64,000 nt of DNA from Polaribacter aestuariivivens (GCF_005885675.1 NZ_VANR01000006.1:62001-126000), one strand, 5' to 3'; numbered from the stretch's first letter, positions 26,298-35,092 are shown. Program-made: numbers and translations. The notes: generated from the letters alone by a model not told the origin.

Positions 26298-26325
26298 TTC
26301 TTTATACTAAAATCTTAATACAACT

Positions 26326-27519
26326 ATGAGCAAACAAGCTTACATCGTAAAAGCATACAGAACTGCAGTTGCGAAAGCGCCAAAAGGGGTTTTTCGTTTT
26401 AAACGTGCAGACGAGTTGGGTGCAGAAACCATTCAACATATGATGAAAGAATTACCAAATTTAGACGTAAAACGTATAGATGATGTAATCGTAGGAAACG
26501 CAATGCCAGAAGGTTCACAAGGATTAAACATGGCGCGTTTTATTTCTTTAATCGGTTTAAACTCTGTGGATGTTCCTGGAGTTACAGTAAATCGTTTCTG
26601 TTCTTCAGGATTAGAAACCATTGCAATGGCTGCTGCAAAAATCAATGCAGGAATGGCAGACTGTATTATTGCAGGGGGTGCAGAAAGTATGAGCTCTGTA
26701 CCAATGACTGGTTTTAAACCAGAATTAAACTACGATACTATTAAAGATGGTCATGCAGATTATTATTGGGGAATGGGAAATACTGCAGAAGCAGTAGCTA
26801 ATCAGTTCAACGTTTCTAGAGAAGACCAAGATGAATTTGCTTACAATTCTCATATGAAAGCTTTAAAAGCACAAGCAGAAAATCGTTTTCAAGACCAAAT
26901 TGTTCCTATTGAAGTAGAAGAAACCTATTTAGATGCAAATAATAAAAAAGCAACTAGAAAATATACGGTAAATAAAGATGAAGGTCCAAGAGCAGGAACT
27001 TCAATCGCTGTTTTAAACAAATTACGTCCGGTTTTTGCAGCTGGAGGAAGTGTTACTGCAGGAAATTCCTCTCAAATGAGTGATGGTGCTGCTTTTGTAA
27101 TGGTTATGAGTGAAGAAATGGTGAAAGAATTAAACATCGAACCTATTGCAAGAGTTGTAAACTATGCAGCTGCTGGTGTAGAACCAAGAATTATGGGAAT
27201 TGGACCGGTTGCAGCAATTCCTAAAGTTTTAAAGCAGGCAGGATTGAAACAAAATGATATCGAGTTAATTGAATTGAATGAAGCTTTTGCTTCTCAATCT
27301 TTAGCAGTAATGCGTGAGTTGAATTTGAATCAAGATATCGTAAATGTAAATGGTGGCGCTATTGCTTTAGGACATCCATTAGGTTGTACAGGAGCAAAAC
27401 TATCTGTGCAATTATTCGATGAAATGCGCAAAAGAAACATGAAAAACAAATACGGAATGGTAACAATGTGTGTAGGAACTGGACAAGGTGCTGCAGGCGT
27501 TTTTGAATTCCTAAACTAA
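26326..27519 (+). CDS. fadA: Acetyl-CoA C-acyltransferase (thiolase)
   Basis: 397 residues, a complete degradative thiolase. It cleaves 3-ketoacyl-CoA with CoA to acetyl-CoA and a shortened acyl-CoA. The nucleophilic C92 is in '[13 protein letters not shown]', H350 in '[10 protein letters not shown]' and the second catalytic cysteine C382 in '[12 protein letters not shown]'. No signal peptide; cytosolic. It lies between fadN and fadE; the start is directly preceded by a repeated leader sequence shared with the four-helix-bundle gene. Confidence 0.96.
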   Translation: MSKQAYIVKAYRTAVAKAPKGVFRFKRADELGAETIQHMMKELPNLDVKRIDDVIVGNAMPEGSQGLNMARFISLIGLNSVDVPGVTVNRFCSSGLETIAMAAAKINAGMADCIIAGGAESMSSVPMTGFKPELNYDTIKDGHADYYWGMGNTAEAVANQFNVSREDQDEFAYNSHMKALKAQAENRFQDQIVPIEVEETYLDANNKKATRKYTVNKDEGPRAGTSIAVLNKLRPVFAAGGSVTAGNSSQMSDGAAFVMVMSEEMVKELNIEPIARVVNYAAAGVEPRIMGIGPVAAIPKVLKQAGLKQNDIELIELNEAFASQSLAVMRELNLNQDIVNVNGGAIALGHPLGCTGAKLSVQLFDEMRKRNMKNKYGMVTMCVGTGQGAAGVFEFLN

Positions 27520-27543
27520 TAATAAAATTAAACAAACAAAAAA

Positions 27544-29340
27544 ATGGCAGAATTATTAAGAGGTGGTCAATTTCTTGTAAAAGAAACACATTGTGAAGAC
27601 GTTTTTACTCCAGAAGATTTTACGGAGGAACAACAAATGATGAAAGAAGCAGTGATGGAATTTAATGACCGTGAAATTATTCCTCACAAAAACAGATTTG
27701 AAGCAAAAGATTATGCATTAACAGAAGAAGTAATGCGTAAAGCAGGAGAATTAGGTTTCTTAGGTGTTGCAGTGCCAGAAGAATATGGTGGATTAGGAAT
27801 GGGGTTCGTTTCTACATTGTTAACTTGTGATTATATTTCAAGTGGAACAGGGTCTTTTAGTACTGCTTTTGGTGCGCATACAGGTATTGGAACCATGCCA
27901 ATTACTTTATATGGAACTGAAGAACAAAAACAAAAATATGTACCAAAATTAGCTACTGGAGAGTGGTTTGGCGCGTATTGTTTAACGGAACCTGGAGCTG
28001 GTTCTGACGCAAATTCTGGAAAAACCACTGCAGAACTTTCTGCTGATGGAAAGTCATACAAAATTAATGGACAAAAAATGTGGATTTCTAACGCAGGTTT
28101 TTGTCGTTTAATGATTGTTTTCGCAAGAATAGAAAATGATAAAAACATTACTGGTTTTATCGTAGAATATGACAAGGACAATCCAAATGGAATTACTTTA
28201 GGTGAAGAGGAACACAAATTAGGAATTAGAGCATCATCAACCAGACAAGTATTTTTTAACGACACTGTTGTGCCTGCAGAAAATATGTTAGCTGGACGTG
28301 GAGAAGGCTTTAAAATTGCAATGAATGCACTAAATGTTGGAAGAATTAAATTAGCTGGTGCTTGTTTAGATTCTCAAAGAAGAGTTATTACACACGCAGT
28401 ACAATATGCTACTGAACGTAAACAATTTAAAACTCCTATTGCAGATTTTGGTGCCATAAAAGTAAAATTAGCAGAAATGGCTACTGATGCTTATGTTGGA
28501 GAATCTGCTACTTACAGAGCTGCAAAAGATATCGAAGATAGAATTGCACTAAGAGTGGAAGCTGGTAATTCACACCAAGAAGCAGAATTAAAAGGTGTAG
28601 AGGAATATGCAATTGAATGCTCTATTCTTAAAGTTGCCGTTTCTGAAGATGTACAAAATTGTGCAGACGAAGGAATTCAAATTTTCGGTGGAATGGGATT
28701 CTCGGAAGAAACGCCTATGGAAGCTGCTTGGAGAGATGCAAGAATTGCTCGTATTTACGAAGGAACTAACGAAATTAACAGAATGCTTTCTGTAGGAATG
28801 TTAATTAAAAAAGCCATGAAAGGGCATGTAGATTTATTAGGTCCTGCAACAGAGGTTGCAAACAGTTTAATGGGAATTCCTTCTTTTGATACGCCAGATT
28901 ATTCTGAATTATTTGCCGAAGAAAAAGAAATGATTTCAAAATTAAAAAAGACTTTCTTGATGGTTGCTGGTGCTGCATTGCAAAAATATGGACCAGAAAT
29001 TGAAGAACATCAACAATTATTAATTGCAGCAGCAGATATTTTAATTGAAATATACATGGCTGAATCTGCAATATTAAGAACAGAGAAGAACGCAAAACGT
29101 TTTGGTGAAGACTCACAATCTGTACAAATTGCAATGTCTAAGTTATACTTGTATCATGCTGTAGATAAAATCGAAGAAAAAGGAAAAGAAAGTATTATTT
29201 CTTTTGCTGAAGGTGATGAGCAACGTATGATGTTAATAGGATTAAAGCGTTTTACAAAATATGCAAACTACCCTGATATTGTAGATTTACGTAACGAAAT
29301 CGCTGAAAAAGTAAAAGCAGAAAATAAATACTGCTTCTAA
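27544..29340 (+). CDS. fadE: Acyl-CoA dehydrogenase
   Basis: 598 residues. FAD-dependent enzyme introducing the trans-2 double bond into acyl-CoA, the first step of beta-oxidation. It is the long, VLCAD-like type: the acyl-CoA dehydrogenase core (about 30-420) with 'YCLTEPGAGSDANSGKT' and 'WISNAGFCRL' for FAD contact, 'IFGGMGFSEE' and the catalytic glutamate in 'IYEGTNEINRM', followed by a C-terminal helical domain (about 450-598). It ends the fad operon. An electron-transfer flavoprotein would be required; none is in the window. Confidence 0.95.
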   Translation: MAELLRGGQFLVKETHCEDVFTPEDFTEEQQMMKEAVMEFNDREIIPHKNRFEAKDYALTEEVMRKAGELGFLGVAVPEEYGGLGMGFVSTLLTCDYISSGTGSFSTAFGAHTGIGTMPITLYGTEEQKQKYVPKLATGEWFGAYCLTEPGAGSDANSGKTTAELSADGKSYKINGQKMWISNAGFCRLMIVFARIENDKNITGFIVEYDKDNPNGITLGEEEHKLGIRASSTRQVFFNDTVVPAENMLAGRGEGFKIAMNALNVGRIKLAGACLDSQRRVITHAVQYATERKQFKTPIADFGAIKVKLAEMATDAYVGESATYRAAKDIEDRIALRVEAGNSHQEAELKGVEEYAIECSILKVAVSEDVQNCADEGIQIFGGMGFSEETPMEAAWRDARIARIYEGTNEINRMLSVGMLIKKAMKGHVDLLGPATEVANSLMGIPSFDTPDYSELFAEEKEMISKLKKTFLMVAGAALQKYGPEIEEHQQLLIAAADILIEIYMAESAILRTEKNAKRFGEDSQSVQIAMSKLYLYHAVDKIEEKGKESIISFAEGDEQRMMLIGLKRFTKYANYPDIVDLRNEIAEKVKAENKYCF

Positions 29341-29351
29341 AAAGCTCTTGA

Positions 29352-29402
29352 TGTCAAAATGAGTGTTTAGAAAAATATTTTTCTTTTCACTCATACTTGA
29401 CA
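29352..29402. repeat. Inverted repeat after fadE
   Basis: TGTCAA and TGAGTG (29352-29365) are complementary to CACTCA and TTGACA (29388-29402) with small internal bulges, forming a hairpin 11 bases after the fadE stop. It lacks a following T run, so it more likely protects the 3' end than terminates. Confidence 0.5.
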
Positions 29403-29461
29403 ACATTATAAATATTAAAAATATTCTTGAAAATCAAAATTTAAGAATTAGTTGTTTGTTT

Positions 29462-29494
29462 AAAAAAGATCATCTTAATTGATGGTCTTTTTTT
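29462..29494 (+). terminator. Intrinsic terminator of the fad operon
   Basis: AAAAAAGATCATC (29462-29474) pairs with GATGGTCTTTTTT (29481-29493, one mismatch or wobble) around TTAATT and runs into T residues, about 120 bases after fadE. Confidence 0.85.
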
Positions 29495-29522
29495 ATGTAA
29501 TAAAACCAAATGTAAGACTCTT

Positions 29523-29530
29523 TATTTTTG
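29523..29530 (+). promoter_or_regulatory. Minus-7 box
   Basis: TATTTTTG matches TAnnTTTG and predicts a transcript starting near 29536, about 22 bases before the gene at 29558. No clear minus-33 TTG. Confidence 0.45.
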
Positions 29531-29557
29531 TAAATTAGTAGTCATAAATTTTATACT

Positions 29558-30460
29558 ATGAAACGTTCATTAAAATTATCTCTTCCAATTTTTGCTTGTA
29601 CACTTTTATTTCTTTTTTGTAATCATATCGAACCCAAAAAAACAACTACAAAATCAGCTGAAGTTGCTCAAAAAAACCCAAAATTTAACGAATATTGGTA
29701 CCAAGGTGAAGCAGAGATAACCTCCTATAAATTATATCAAAATAGATATGGAGAAATTCACGAAGGAACTGCTGTAAACATTTTTGTTACGGAAGATTTT
29801 CTACCAGAAAAACAGGTTAAAGCAGATTATCAAAATGATAAAAATATACCCATTTTAAAATTAAATAGCACTAAAAAATTTATTACAGGTATTTATCCAT
29901 ATTCTTTAATGACAAGCACCTTCTCTCCTATTAACATAAATGAGAAAACAATAAAAATTACTTTTTCTTCACAAGAGTGGTGTGGCAATACCTTTGTACA
30001 ATTAAATAATAGAGAGCAATTTGAAATTGATTTTCACTCTTATTTTGAAAGTAATGCTGATAGAGAATTATCAATAGAAAAAGATATTTTAGAAAATGAA
30101 CTTTGGAACGTAATTAGAATAAATCCAAATAGTATAAAAAAAGGAAGATATAAAGTAATTCCTTCCTTTGAATTTCTAGCATTAAACCATCAAAAAATAA
30201 AAGCCTACGATGCTGAAGTAAATTTAATTGAAAAAGGAACTTTTATCAATTTATCTGTTTTTTATCCACAATTAAAAAGAAAAATAACCATAACTTTCAC
30301 TAAAGAATTTCCTTACACTATTGAAAATTGGGAAGAAACCATTACTAAAAATGGAAAAACTTTAACAACAAAAGCAGAGAAAATAAAAACAATAAAATCT
30401 GCATATTGGAGTAAAAATGGAGTTTCAGATACTGAAAATCGAAAAAAATTAGGGCTGTAA
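29558..30460 (+). CDS. Conserved Bacteroidota secreted protein
   Basis: 300 residues with an N-terminal signal (about 1-21) ending '...LLFLFCNHIEP'; the cysteine could be lipidated but the residue before it (Phe) is not canonical. The mature part begins 'NPKFNEYWYQGEAEITSYKL' and looks mostly beta-sheet. Similar proteins in Flavobacteriia are often labelled septum formation inhibitor Maf, but no Maf signature is present and Maf enzymes are cytosolic and about 190 residues, so that name should not be used. Function unknown. The next gene (M28 peptidase) follows after 53 bases on the same strand. Confidence 0.7.
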   Translation: MKRSLKLSLPIFACTLLFLFCNHIEPKKTTTKSAEVAQKNPKFNEYWYQGEAEITSYKLYQNRYGEIHEGTAVNIFVTEDFLPEKQVKADYQNDKNIPILKLNSTKKFITGIYPYSLMTSTFSPININEKTIKITFSSQEWCGNTFVQLNNREQFEIDFHSYFESNADRELSIEKDILENELWNVIRINPNSIKKGRYKVIPSFEFLALNHQKIKAYDAEVNLIEKGTFINLSVFYPQLKRKITITFTKEFPYTIENWEETITKNGKTLTTKAEKIKTIKSAYWSKNGVSDTENRKKLGL

Positions 30461-30513
30461 ATTTAATTAATACATTATTTTTAGAGAAATATTTAACTTC
30501 ACTTAAAAAAATT

Positions 30514-31476
30514 ATGATGAACACCAAACTCTTATTCCTTGCTTCCATACTAACTATGCTTTTTAGCTGTAACACTCCTAAGAATATTCAAATTGATGAA
30601 CAAATGCTGTTGGAAAGCATTAAAATTTTATCTCACGATTCCTTAGAAGGAAGAGGTTTTTCTAAAGTTGGAAATTACAAAGCCCAACAATTTATCGCTA
30701 AAAGATTCGAAGAAATTAGTTTAGAAAAAATGATTGGCGATTCTTATATTCAAGAGTTTCCTTATACATTTTCAGGTAAAAGAAGGTTAAGAATGTTTCC
30801 AATTTCTGAAGTCGAAAAAGAAGCAGAAAATATACCTGACACCACAGTTTTTGGAGGAAATGTCATCGGAAAAATTACTGGAAAAACAGAAAAAACAATT
30901 GTAATCACAGGTCATTTAGATCATTTAGGTATTAGAAACGGACAAATTTACAATGGAGCAGATGATGATGCTTCTGGAACTGCTGCCTTATTCGCAATTG
31001 CTTCTTATTTTAAAAAGAACAAACCAAATCATACGTTGATTTTTGCTGCTGTAGATGCTGAAGAAATTGGTTCTTTAGGTGCAGATTATTTTCTAAAAAA
31101 ATATACTGATAAAAAAAATATTATTTTGAATATTAATATGGATATGATTGCACATAACGATTCTCTGGAGTTATATGCTTCTGGTTTGCATCATTATCCG
31201 CAATTAAAAGAACCGCTTCAAAATATAAAATCTCCAATAACTTTGTTGTTTGGTCATGACAACCCTAATGATAAAACTAAAGACGATTGGACATATTCTT
31301 CTGATCACAGAATTTTTCACAAAGAAAAAATTCCTTTTATTTATTTTGGTGTAGAAGATCATAAAGATTATCACAAACCTACAGACACTTTCGAAAATAT
31401 TAATCAGCAATTTTATATTGATGCTGTAAAGTTGATTATTAAAGCTATTGAGAATTATGATTCTTTTTTAGAATAA
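30514..31476 (+). CDS. M28 family zinc aminopeptidase, lipoprotein
   Basis: 320 residues with a lipoprotein signal ('LTMLFSC', lipidated C19), so it sits in the cell envelope. The M28 di-zinc ligands are in place: H134 in 'TGHLDHLG', the bridging aspartate in 'GADDDASG' (150-152), catalytic glutamates E183/E184 in 'VDAEEIGSLG', D210 in 'NMDMIAH' and H265 in 'SSDHRIF'. M28 peptidases remove N-terminal amino acids from peptides. The second Met (30517) is an equally possible start. Confidence 0.92.
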   Translation: MMNTKLLFLASILTMLFSCNTPKNIQIDEQMLLESIKILSHDSLEGRGFSKVGNYKAQQFIAKRFEEISLEKMIGDSYIQEFPYTFSGKRRLRMFPISEVEKEAENIPDTTVFGGNVIGKITGKTEKTIVITGHLDHLGIRNGQIYNGADDDASGTAALFAIASYFKKNKPNHTLIFAAVDAEEIGSLGADYFLKKYTDKKNIILNINMDMIAHNDSLELYASGLHHYPQLKEPLQNIKSPITLLFGHDNPNDKTKDDWTYSSDHRIFHKEKIPFIYFGVEDHKDYHKPTDTFENINQQFYIDAVKLIIKAIENYDSFLE

Positions 31477-31501
31477 AATAACTATTTAAAAAATTTCAAC
31501 A

Positions 31502-31894
31502 ATGAAAAACACCATTACAAAAGGTTTTATTTTATCAGGATTATCAAATATAGTGGCTGTTTTAATTTTATCAAGATTTTTTACAAACGAATTTATTCCG
31601 AAATACGACAATATAGTCATGTCTAACTTTGGGCTGTTAATGATTGTTGTTTGGGGTTTTGCTTATATTTCTGTTGCCAAAAATTATTCAAAAGTAAAAT
31701 GGCTGGTAGCTGTTTTTGCTATTGAAAAACTAATTTATGCGATTATTTGGATTCTTTGGAGATTAAATAATGAAGTTTCTCCAATTTTCAATGAAGATAT
31801 TATGGCTGGAATCTTCTATTCTATTTACGGAATTAACGATATTATTTTCTTTTTCTTTTTTTCGTACGTATTTGTGAAACTATCTCAAAAATAA
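31502..31894 (+). CDS. Small polytopic membrane protein
   Basis: 130 residues, with four hydrophobic helices (about 7-25, 40-58, 66-85, 103-126) separated by short loops and no conserved catalytic residues that I can see. I do not recognise the family. It lies 25 bases after the M28 peptidase and may be co-transcribed. Inner-membrane location is inferred from composition. Confidence 0.65.
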   Translation: MKNTITKGFILSGLSNIVAVLILSRFFTNEFIPKYDNIVMSNFGLLMIVVWGFAYISVAKNYSKVKWLVAVFAIEKLIYAIIWILWRLNNEVSPIFNEDIMAGIFYSIYGINDIIFFFFFSYVFVKLSQK

Positions 31895-31917
31895 ATTCGT
31901 AATCTCTTTTTTATCAG

Positions 31918-31925
31918 TACTTTTG
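31918..31925 (+). promoter_or_regulatory. Minus-7 box before the J-KTSC gene
   Basis: TACTTTTG is a perfect TAnnTTTG, predicting transcription from about 31931, 17 bases before the ATG at 31948. Confidence 0.5.
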
Positions 31926-31947
31926 CACGCAATTTGAAAACATTACA

Positions 31948-32394
31948 ATGAAGCGTATAAAACAATATAAAAAACTTTTTAAAGTTGAAGGGCCAATTAA
32001 TTTGAAAGAATTAAAAACCACTTACAGAGGTTTGGTTAAAGAATGGCATCCAGATAAATTTCAGGATGAAGATAAAAAAGCAGCAGCAGAAATTAAAAGT
32101 ACAGAAATTATTGATGGATATCACTTTTTAGTAAGTATTGCTCCTGAAACTAAGGAAGCAAATTTAGAAGCTTACAAAAAAACAATTACAGAGTTTCAAG
32201 TAGCAGATTGGCATCATAAAAGTATGTTACTAGAAGTTACTTTTACTGACGGAAATACTTACGAATACTTTGGTGTGAGTAAAATTTTATTCGGAAAATT
32301 TGTAAATGCGAAATCTATGAATAATTTCGGAAAAAGAAATATTTTCAATTCTTTTATTTACAGAAAATCAATGAAAGCTTCTGTTACAGCTTAA
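31948..32394 (+). CDS. J-domain/KTSC-domain fusion protein
   Basis: 148 residues, cytosolic. The N-terminal ~75 residues are a J-domain with the HPD tripeptide at 34-36 ('VKEWHPDKFQD'), the motif by which J-proteins stimulate the DnaK ATPase. The C-terminal ~55 residues match the KTSC domain pattern ('NTYEYFGVSKILFGKFVNA' and 'RNIFNSFIYR'), a small domain of uncertain function found with RNA- or nucleotide-linked proteins. The combination suggests a specialised DnaK co-chaperone, unproven. A single-gene unit with its own promoter box and terminator. Confidence 0.8.
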   Translation: MKRIKQYKKLFKVEGPINLKELKTTYRGLVKEWHPDKFQDEDKKAAAEIKSTEIIDGYHFLVSIAPETKEANLEAYKKTITEFQVADWHHKSMLLEVTFTDGNTYEYFGVSKILFGKFVNAKSMNNFGKRNIFNSFIYRKSMKASVTA

Positions 32395-32446
32395 TTATTT
32401 TTGTAGAAAATACAGGTTGCTTCATTTCTCACAATGACGCAAACAT

Positions 32447-32477
32447 AAAAGAGATTGCTTTCGCAATCTCTTTTTTT
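32447..32477. terminator. Bidirectional intrinsic terminator
   Basis: AAAAGAGATTGC (32447-32458), TTTC loop, GCAATCTCTTTT (32463-32474) with a T run: a perfect stem between the convergent J-KTSC gene and trxB. Confidence 0.93.
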
Positions 32478-32497
32478 GTTTATATATAATTATAAGC

Positions 32498-33445
32498 TTA
32501 CTCTAAAGCGCCTAAATAACGTTCTGCATCTAATGCTGCCATACAACCTGTACCTGCTGCAGTAACTGCTTGCCTGTATTCTTTATCTTGAATATCTCCA
32601 GCTGCAAAAACTCCTGGTAAGTTGGTTTTTGTTGTTTTTCCTTTTGTGATTAAATAACCTGTTTCATCCATATCTAAAACTCCTTTAAATAAATCTGAAT
32701 TTGGTGTGTGTCCAATCGCTATAAAAACTCCAGTTACAGGAATTTCAAATTTCTCTTTGGTTTGATTATTTACAGCTCTTACTCCTTCTACAACTTTGTC
32801 TCCTAAAACCTCATCTACTTCTGTATTATACAAAACAGTAATATTTTCAGTTTTATCAACTCTATGTTGCATTGCTTTAGAGGCTTTCATATAATCTTTA
32901 CGAACTAACAGCGTAACTTTACTACAAATATTTGCTAAATAAGTAGCTTCTTCAGCTGCAGTATCTCCACCACCTACAACTACAACTTCTTGTCCTTTAT
33001 AGAAAAAACCATCACAAGTTGCACATGCAGAAACTCCACCTCCAATCAAACGCATTTCACTTTCTAAACCTAAATATTTTGCAGTTGCTCCTGTACAGAT
33101 AATTACAGTTGCTGCTTCAATTTCTTTATTTTCATCAACAATAACTTTGTGCTTACCACCTACTTTATCATTTAACTCAACATTTGTTACCATTCCAAAA
33201 CGAACTTCTGTTCCAAAACGTTCTGCTTGTTTTTTTAAGTCTTCCATCATTGCAGTACCATCAGTACCGTTTGCATAACCAGGAAAATTATCAACTTCTG
33301 TTGTGGTGGTTAATTGACCTCCCATTTGCATTCCTGTATACATTATTGGTTTCATATCAGCTCTTGCAGCATAAATTGCAGCTGTATAACCTGCTGGTCC
33401 TGAACCTATAATTAAGCATTTTATTTTTTCTATATTTTCTGACAT
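32498..33445 (-). CDS. trxB: Thioredoxin-disulfide reductase
   Basis: 315 residues, low-molecular-weight thioredoxin reductase. It transfers electrons from NADPH via FAD to thioredoxin. Visible: the FAD loop 'IIGSGPAGYTAAIYAARA', the redox-active CATC in 'SACATCDGFFYKG', the NADPH loop 'VVGGGDTAAEEATYL' and the C-terminal FAD motif 'GVFAAGDIQDKEYRQ'. Cytosolic. Likely reduces the thioredoxin-like partner of the peroxiredoxin at 12-13 kb. A single-gene unit with a minus-7 box inside a palindrome just upstream. Confidence 0.97.
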   Translation of the reverse strand: MSENIEKIKCLIIGSGPAGYTAAIYAARADMKPIMYTGMQMGGQLTTTTEVDNFPGYANGTDGTAMMEDLKKQAERFGTEVRFGMVTNVELNDKVGGKHKVIVDENKEIEAATVIICTGATAKYLGLESEMRLIGGGVSACATCDGFFYKGQEVVVVGGGDTAAEEATYLANICSKVTLLVRKDYMKASKAMQHRVDKTENITVLYNTEVDEVLGDKVVEGVRAVNNQTKEKFEIPVTGVFIAIGHTPNSDLFKGVLDMDETGYLITKGKTTKTNLPGVFAAGDIQDKEYRQAVTAAGTGCMAALDAERYLGALE

Positions 33446-33470
33446 AATTCTGATTGAAAAATTTGAGGTA

Positions 33471-33478
33471 CAAATCTA
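33471..33478 (-). promoter_or_regulatory. Minus-7 box of trxB
   Basis: Minus-strand TAGATTTG, a perfect TAnnTTTG, predicting a leader of about 20 bases. It overlaps a dyad AAATCTA-(6)-TAGATTT at 33472-33491, so a protein bound there would block the promoter. Confidence 0.55.
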
Positions 33479-33570
33479 TATTTTTAGATTTATTTATGCC
33501 ACTTTTACTTATGAATAATTATAATTAGTTAATAACAAAAATTGATAGATTGTTTATATTGAAGTAATTT

Positions 33571-33999
33571 TTAGTCTTTAGAAATGTTTTCCACTTCTTT
33601 TTCTGTAATTATTGTATCACTTTTATTTCCCCAGGAATTGGTGATATAATTCATAACATCTGCAATCTCATCATTATCTAAACCTGGTTTAGACATTCTT
33701 CTTTTATAAGTTACACCGTTCACAATAATTTTTCCTTTTAAACCGTATTTGATAGCCTTTATACTTTCTTCTCTTTTTTCCATTAAGTAATCAGATTTTG
33801 CTAAAGGTGGATAAATTTTTCGTTTACCTTCCCCATTTGGCAAATGACAAGTAACACACATATCTAAATAAACCTCTTTACCTCTTTTTATACTCTGTAA
33901 CAACTTAGAGTCTTGTTGTATATAGCTGTTTTTTTCTTCTTTAGATTTAAAGGAAAAAATCATAAAAAACAATAAAATAAAACCAATAACAATTCTCAT
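33571..33999 (-). CDS. Small c-type cytochrome
   Basis: 142 residues with an N-terminal signal or anchor (about 2-17) and a class I cytochrome c fold. Haem is attached through C48-x-x-C51-H52 ('MCVTCHLPNGEG'); the sixth ligand is probably M102 in 'RRMSKPGLDNDEI'. It ends with a charged tail. It starts right after the stop of the PQQ-type sugar dehydrogenase gene (1 base between), so it is the likely periplasmic electron acceptor of that enzyme. Confidence 0.9.
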   Translation of the reverse strand: MRIVIGFILLFFMIFSFKSKEEKNSYIQQDSKLLQSIKRGKEVYLDMCVTCHLPNGEGKRKIYPPLAKSDYLMEKREESIKAIKYGLKGKIIVNGVTYKRRMSKPGLDNDEIADVMNYITNSWGNKSDTIITEKEVENISKD

Positions 34000-34000
34000 A

Positions 34001-35092
34001 TTAATTTGCTAAAATTTTTACAATTCCTATACCTTCCACTCCTGCGTATATAAAGCCATCATTTCCTTGTTCTATAGAACGTACTCGTCCTAAGCCTTCT
34101 AAAATTTTTTCCTCTTTTACCACTTTTCCATTTTGTAAGGTACAATTAGAAATATATTGAAATTTTAAAGAACCTACCAACAAATTTCCTTTCCAATTTG
34201 GATATACATCAGAATTTATAAAAGCCATTCCACTAGGTGCTATTGATGGTGTCCAATAATGTAATGGTTGCTCCATACCTTCTTTTTTAGTAATTTCTGT
34301 AAATTTTGATCCTGAATAATTAACTCCATAACTAATTACTGGCCAACCATAATTTTTTCCTTTCTGAATAATATTTATCTCATCTCCTCCTTTTGGACCA
34401 TGTTCGTGCGACCAAATTTCATTCGTAAACGGGTTTATTTCCATTCCTTGTGGGTTTCTGTGTCCGTAACTAAAAATTGCTTTTTTGGCGTTTGTTTCGT
34501 TTACAAAAGGGTTATCAGCAGGAATAGTCCCATCATCATTTAATCGATATATTTTACCACAATCTTTCGTAATATCTTGTGGATTTTCATCTCTATTACC
34601 TCTATCTCCTATTGAAAAATAAATACGATTTTGTGCATCAAAAACAATTCGAGAGCCAAAATGCTGACCTCTTCTACTATTAGGATTTGCTTTGTATAAA
34701 ACTTTTTTATTAATCAGTTTGTTGTTTTTTAAAACTGCACTCATTAAAGCAGTATTTGCTCCTTTTCCTTCACCTTCAGAAGATGCATATGCAAAATATA
34801 TACGATTATTTTTTTTAAAATTAGGATGTAACTCAATATCCATTAAGCCACCTTGTCCGCGTAAAGTAACTTCTGGCATTCCTGCAATTATTGTTTTTTT
34901 TCCATTTTTAAAATGAATTAATTCTCCTTCTTTTTCAGTAATTAAGATAGAATTATCTGGTAGAAAAGTAAAACCCCATGGAATATCTAAATCTGGAACA
35001 ATAATTTCGTATTTAGTTTCATTAGAATCTTGAGAATAACAAGAGAAAAATAACGTTAAAAAACTGATTAACAACAGGTAAGGATATTTCAT
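34001..35092 (-). CDS. PQQ-type soluble sugar dehydrogenase family, lipoprotein
   Basis: 363 residues from the ATG at 35092. A longer reading frame continues to 35263 but its extra codons are antisense of the tRNA-Pro gene, so it is rejected. The start gives a lipoprotein signal ('FLTLFFSCYSQ'). The rest is a six-bladed propeller of the soluble glucose/aldose dehydrogenase family: 'DIPWGFTFLPDNSILITEKE', 'GQGGLMDIELHPNF', 'GHRNPQGMEINP' and 'HEHGPKGGDEIN'. Family enzymes use pyrroloquinoline quinone to oxidise sugars in the periplasm. No PQQ biosynthesis genes are present here, so PQQ may be taken from outside. Paired with a cytochrome c gene. Confidence 0.88.
   Translation of the reverse strand: MKYPYLLLISFLTLFFSCYSQDSNETKYEIIVPDLDIPWGFTFLPDNSILITEKEGELIHFKNGKKTIIAGMPEVTLRGQGGLMDIELHPNFKKNNRIYFAYASSEGEGKGANTALMSAVLKNNKLINKKVLYKANPNSRRGQHFGSRIVFDAQNRIYFSIGDRGNRDENPQDITKDCGKIYRLNDDGTIPADNPFVNETNAKKAIFSYGHRNPQGMEINPFTNEIWSHEHGPKGGDEINIIQKGKNYGWPVISYGVNYSGSKFTEITKKEGMEQPLHYWTPSIAPSGMAFINSDVYPNWKGNLLVGSLKFQYISNCTLQNGKVVKEEKILEGLGRVRSIEQGNDGFIYAGVEGIGIVKILAN

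Larger units (their letters stand above)
25838..26321. mobile_element. Putative four-helix-bundle cassette with inverted ends
   Basis: A 484-base segment lying exactly between the fadN stop and the fadA start. Its ends are imperfect inverted repeats built from GTATTAAG units: 25838-25868 matches the reverse complement of 26291-26321 at 23 of 31 positions. Internally, 25851-25866 pairs with 25905-25920 (15 of 16). A 36 to 39-base leader copy precedes both the four-helix gene (25905-25943) and fadA (26293-26328). No transposase is encoded. I infer a small non-autonomous mobile unit or captured cassette. Confidence 0.5.

Noticed and set aside
25838..26321. Diversity-generating retroelement, suggested by the Avd-like four-helix bundle
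   Set aside because: No reverse transcriptase, template repeat or variable repeat is present nearby.
27831..28265. 144-codon open frame on the minus strand within fadE
   Set aside because: Antisense shadow of a strongly conserved gene; no family resemblance and no promoter or start context.
29558..30460. Calling this gene Maf, septum formation inhibitor
   Set aside because: No Maf motif, wrong length and an export signal; the label is a common transferred error.
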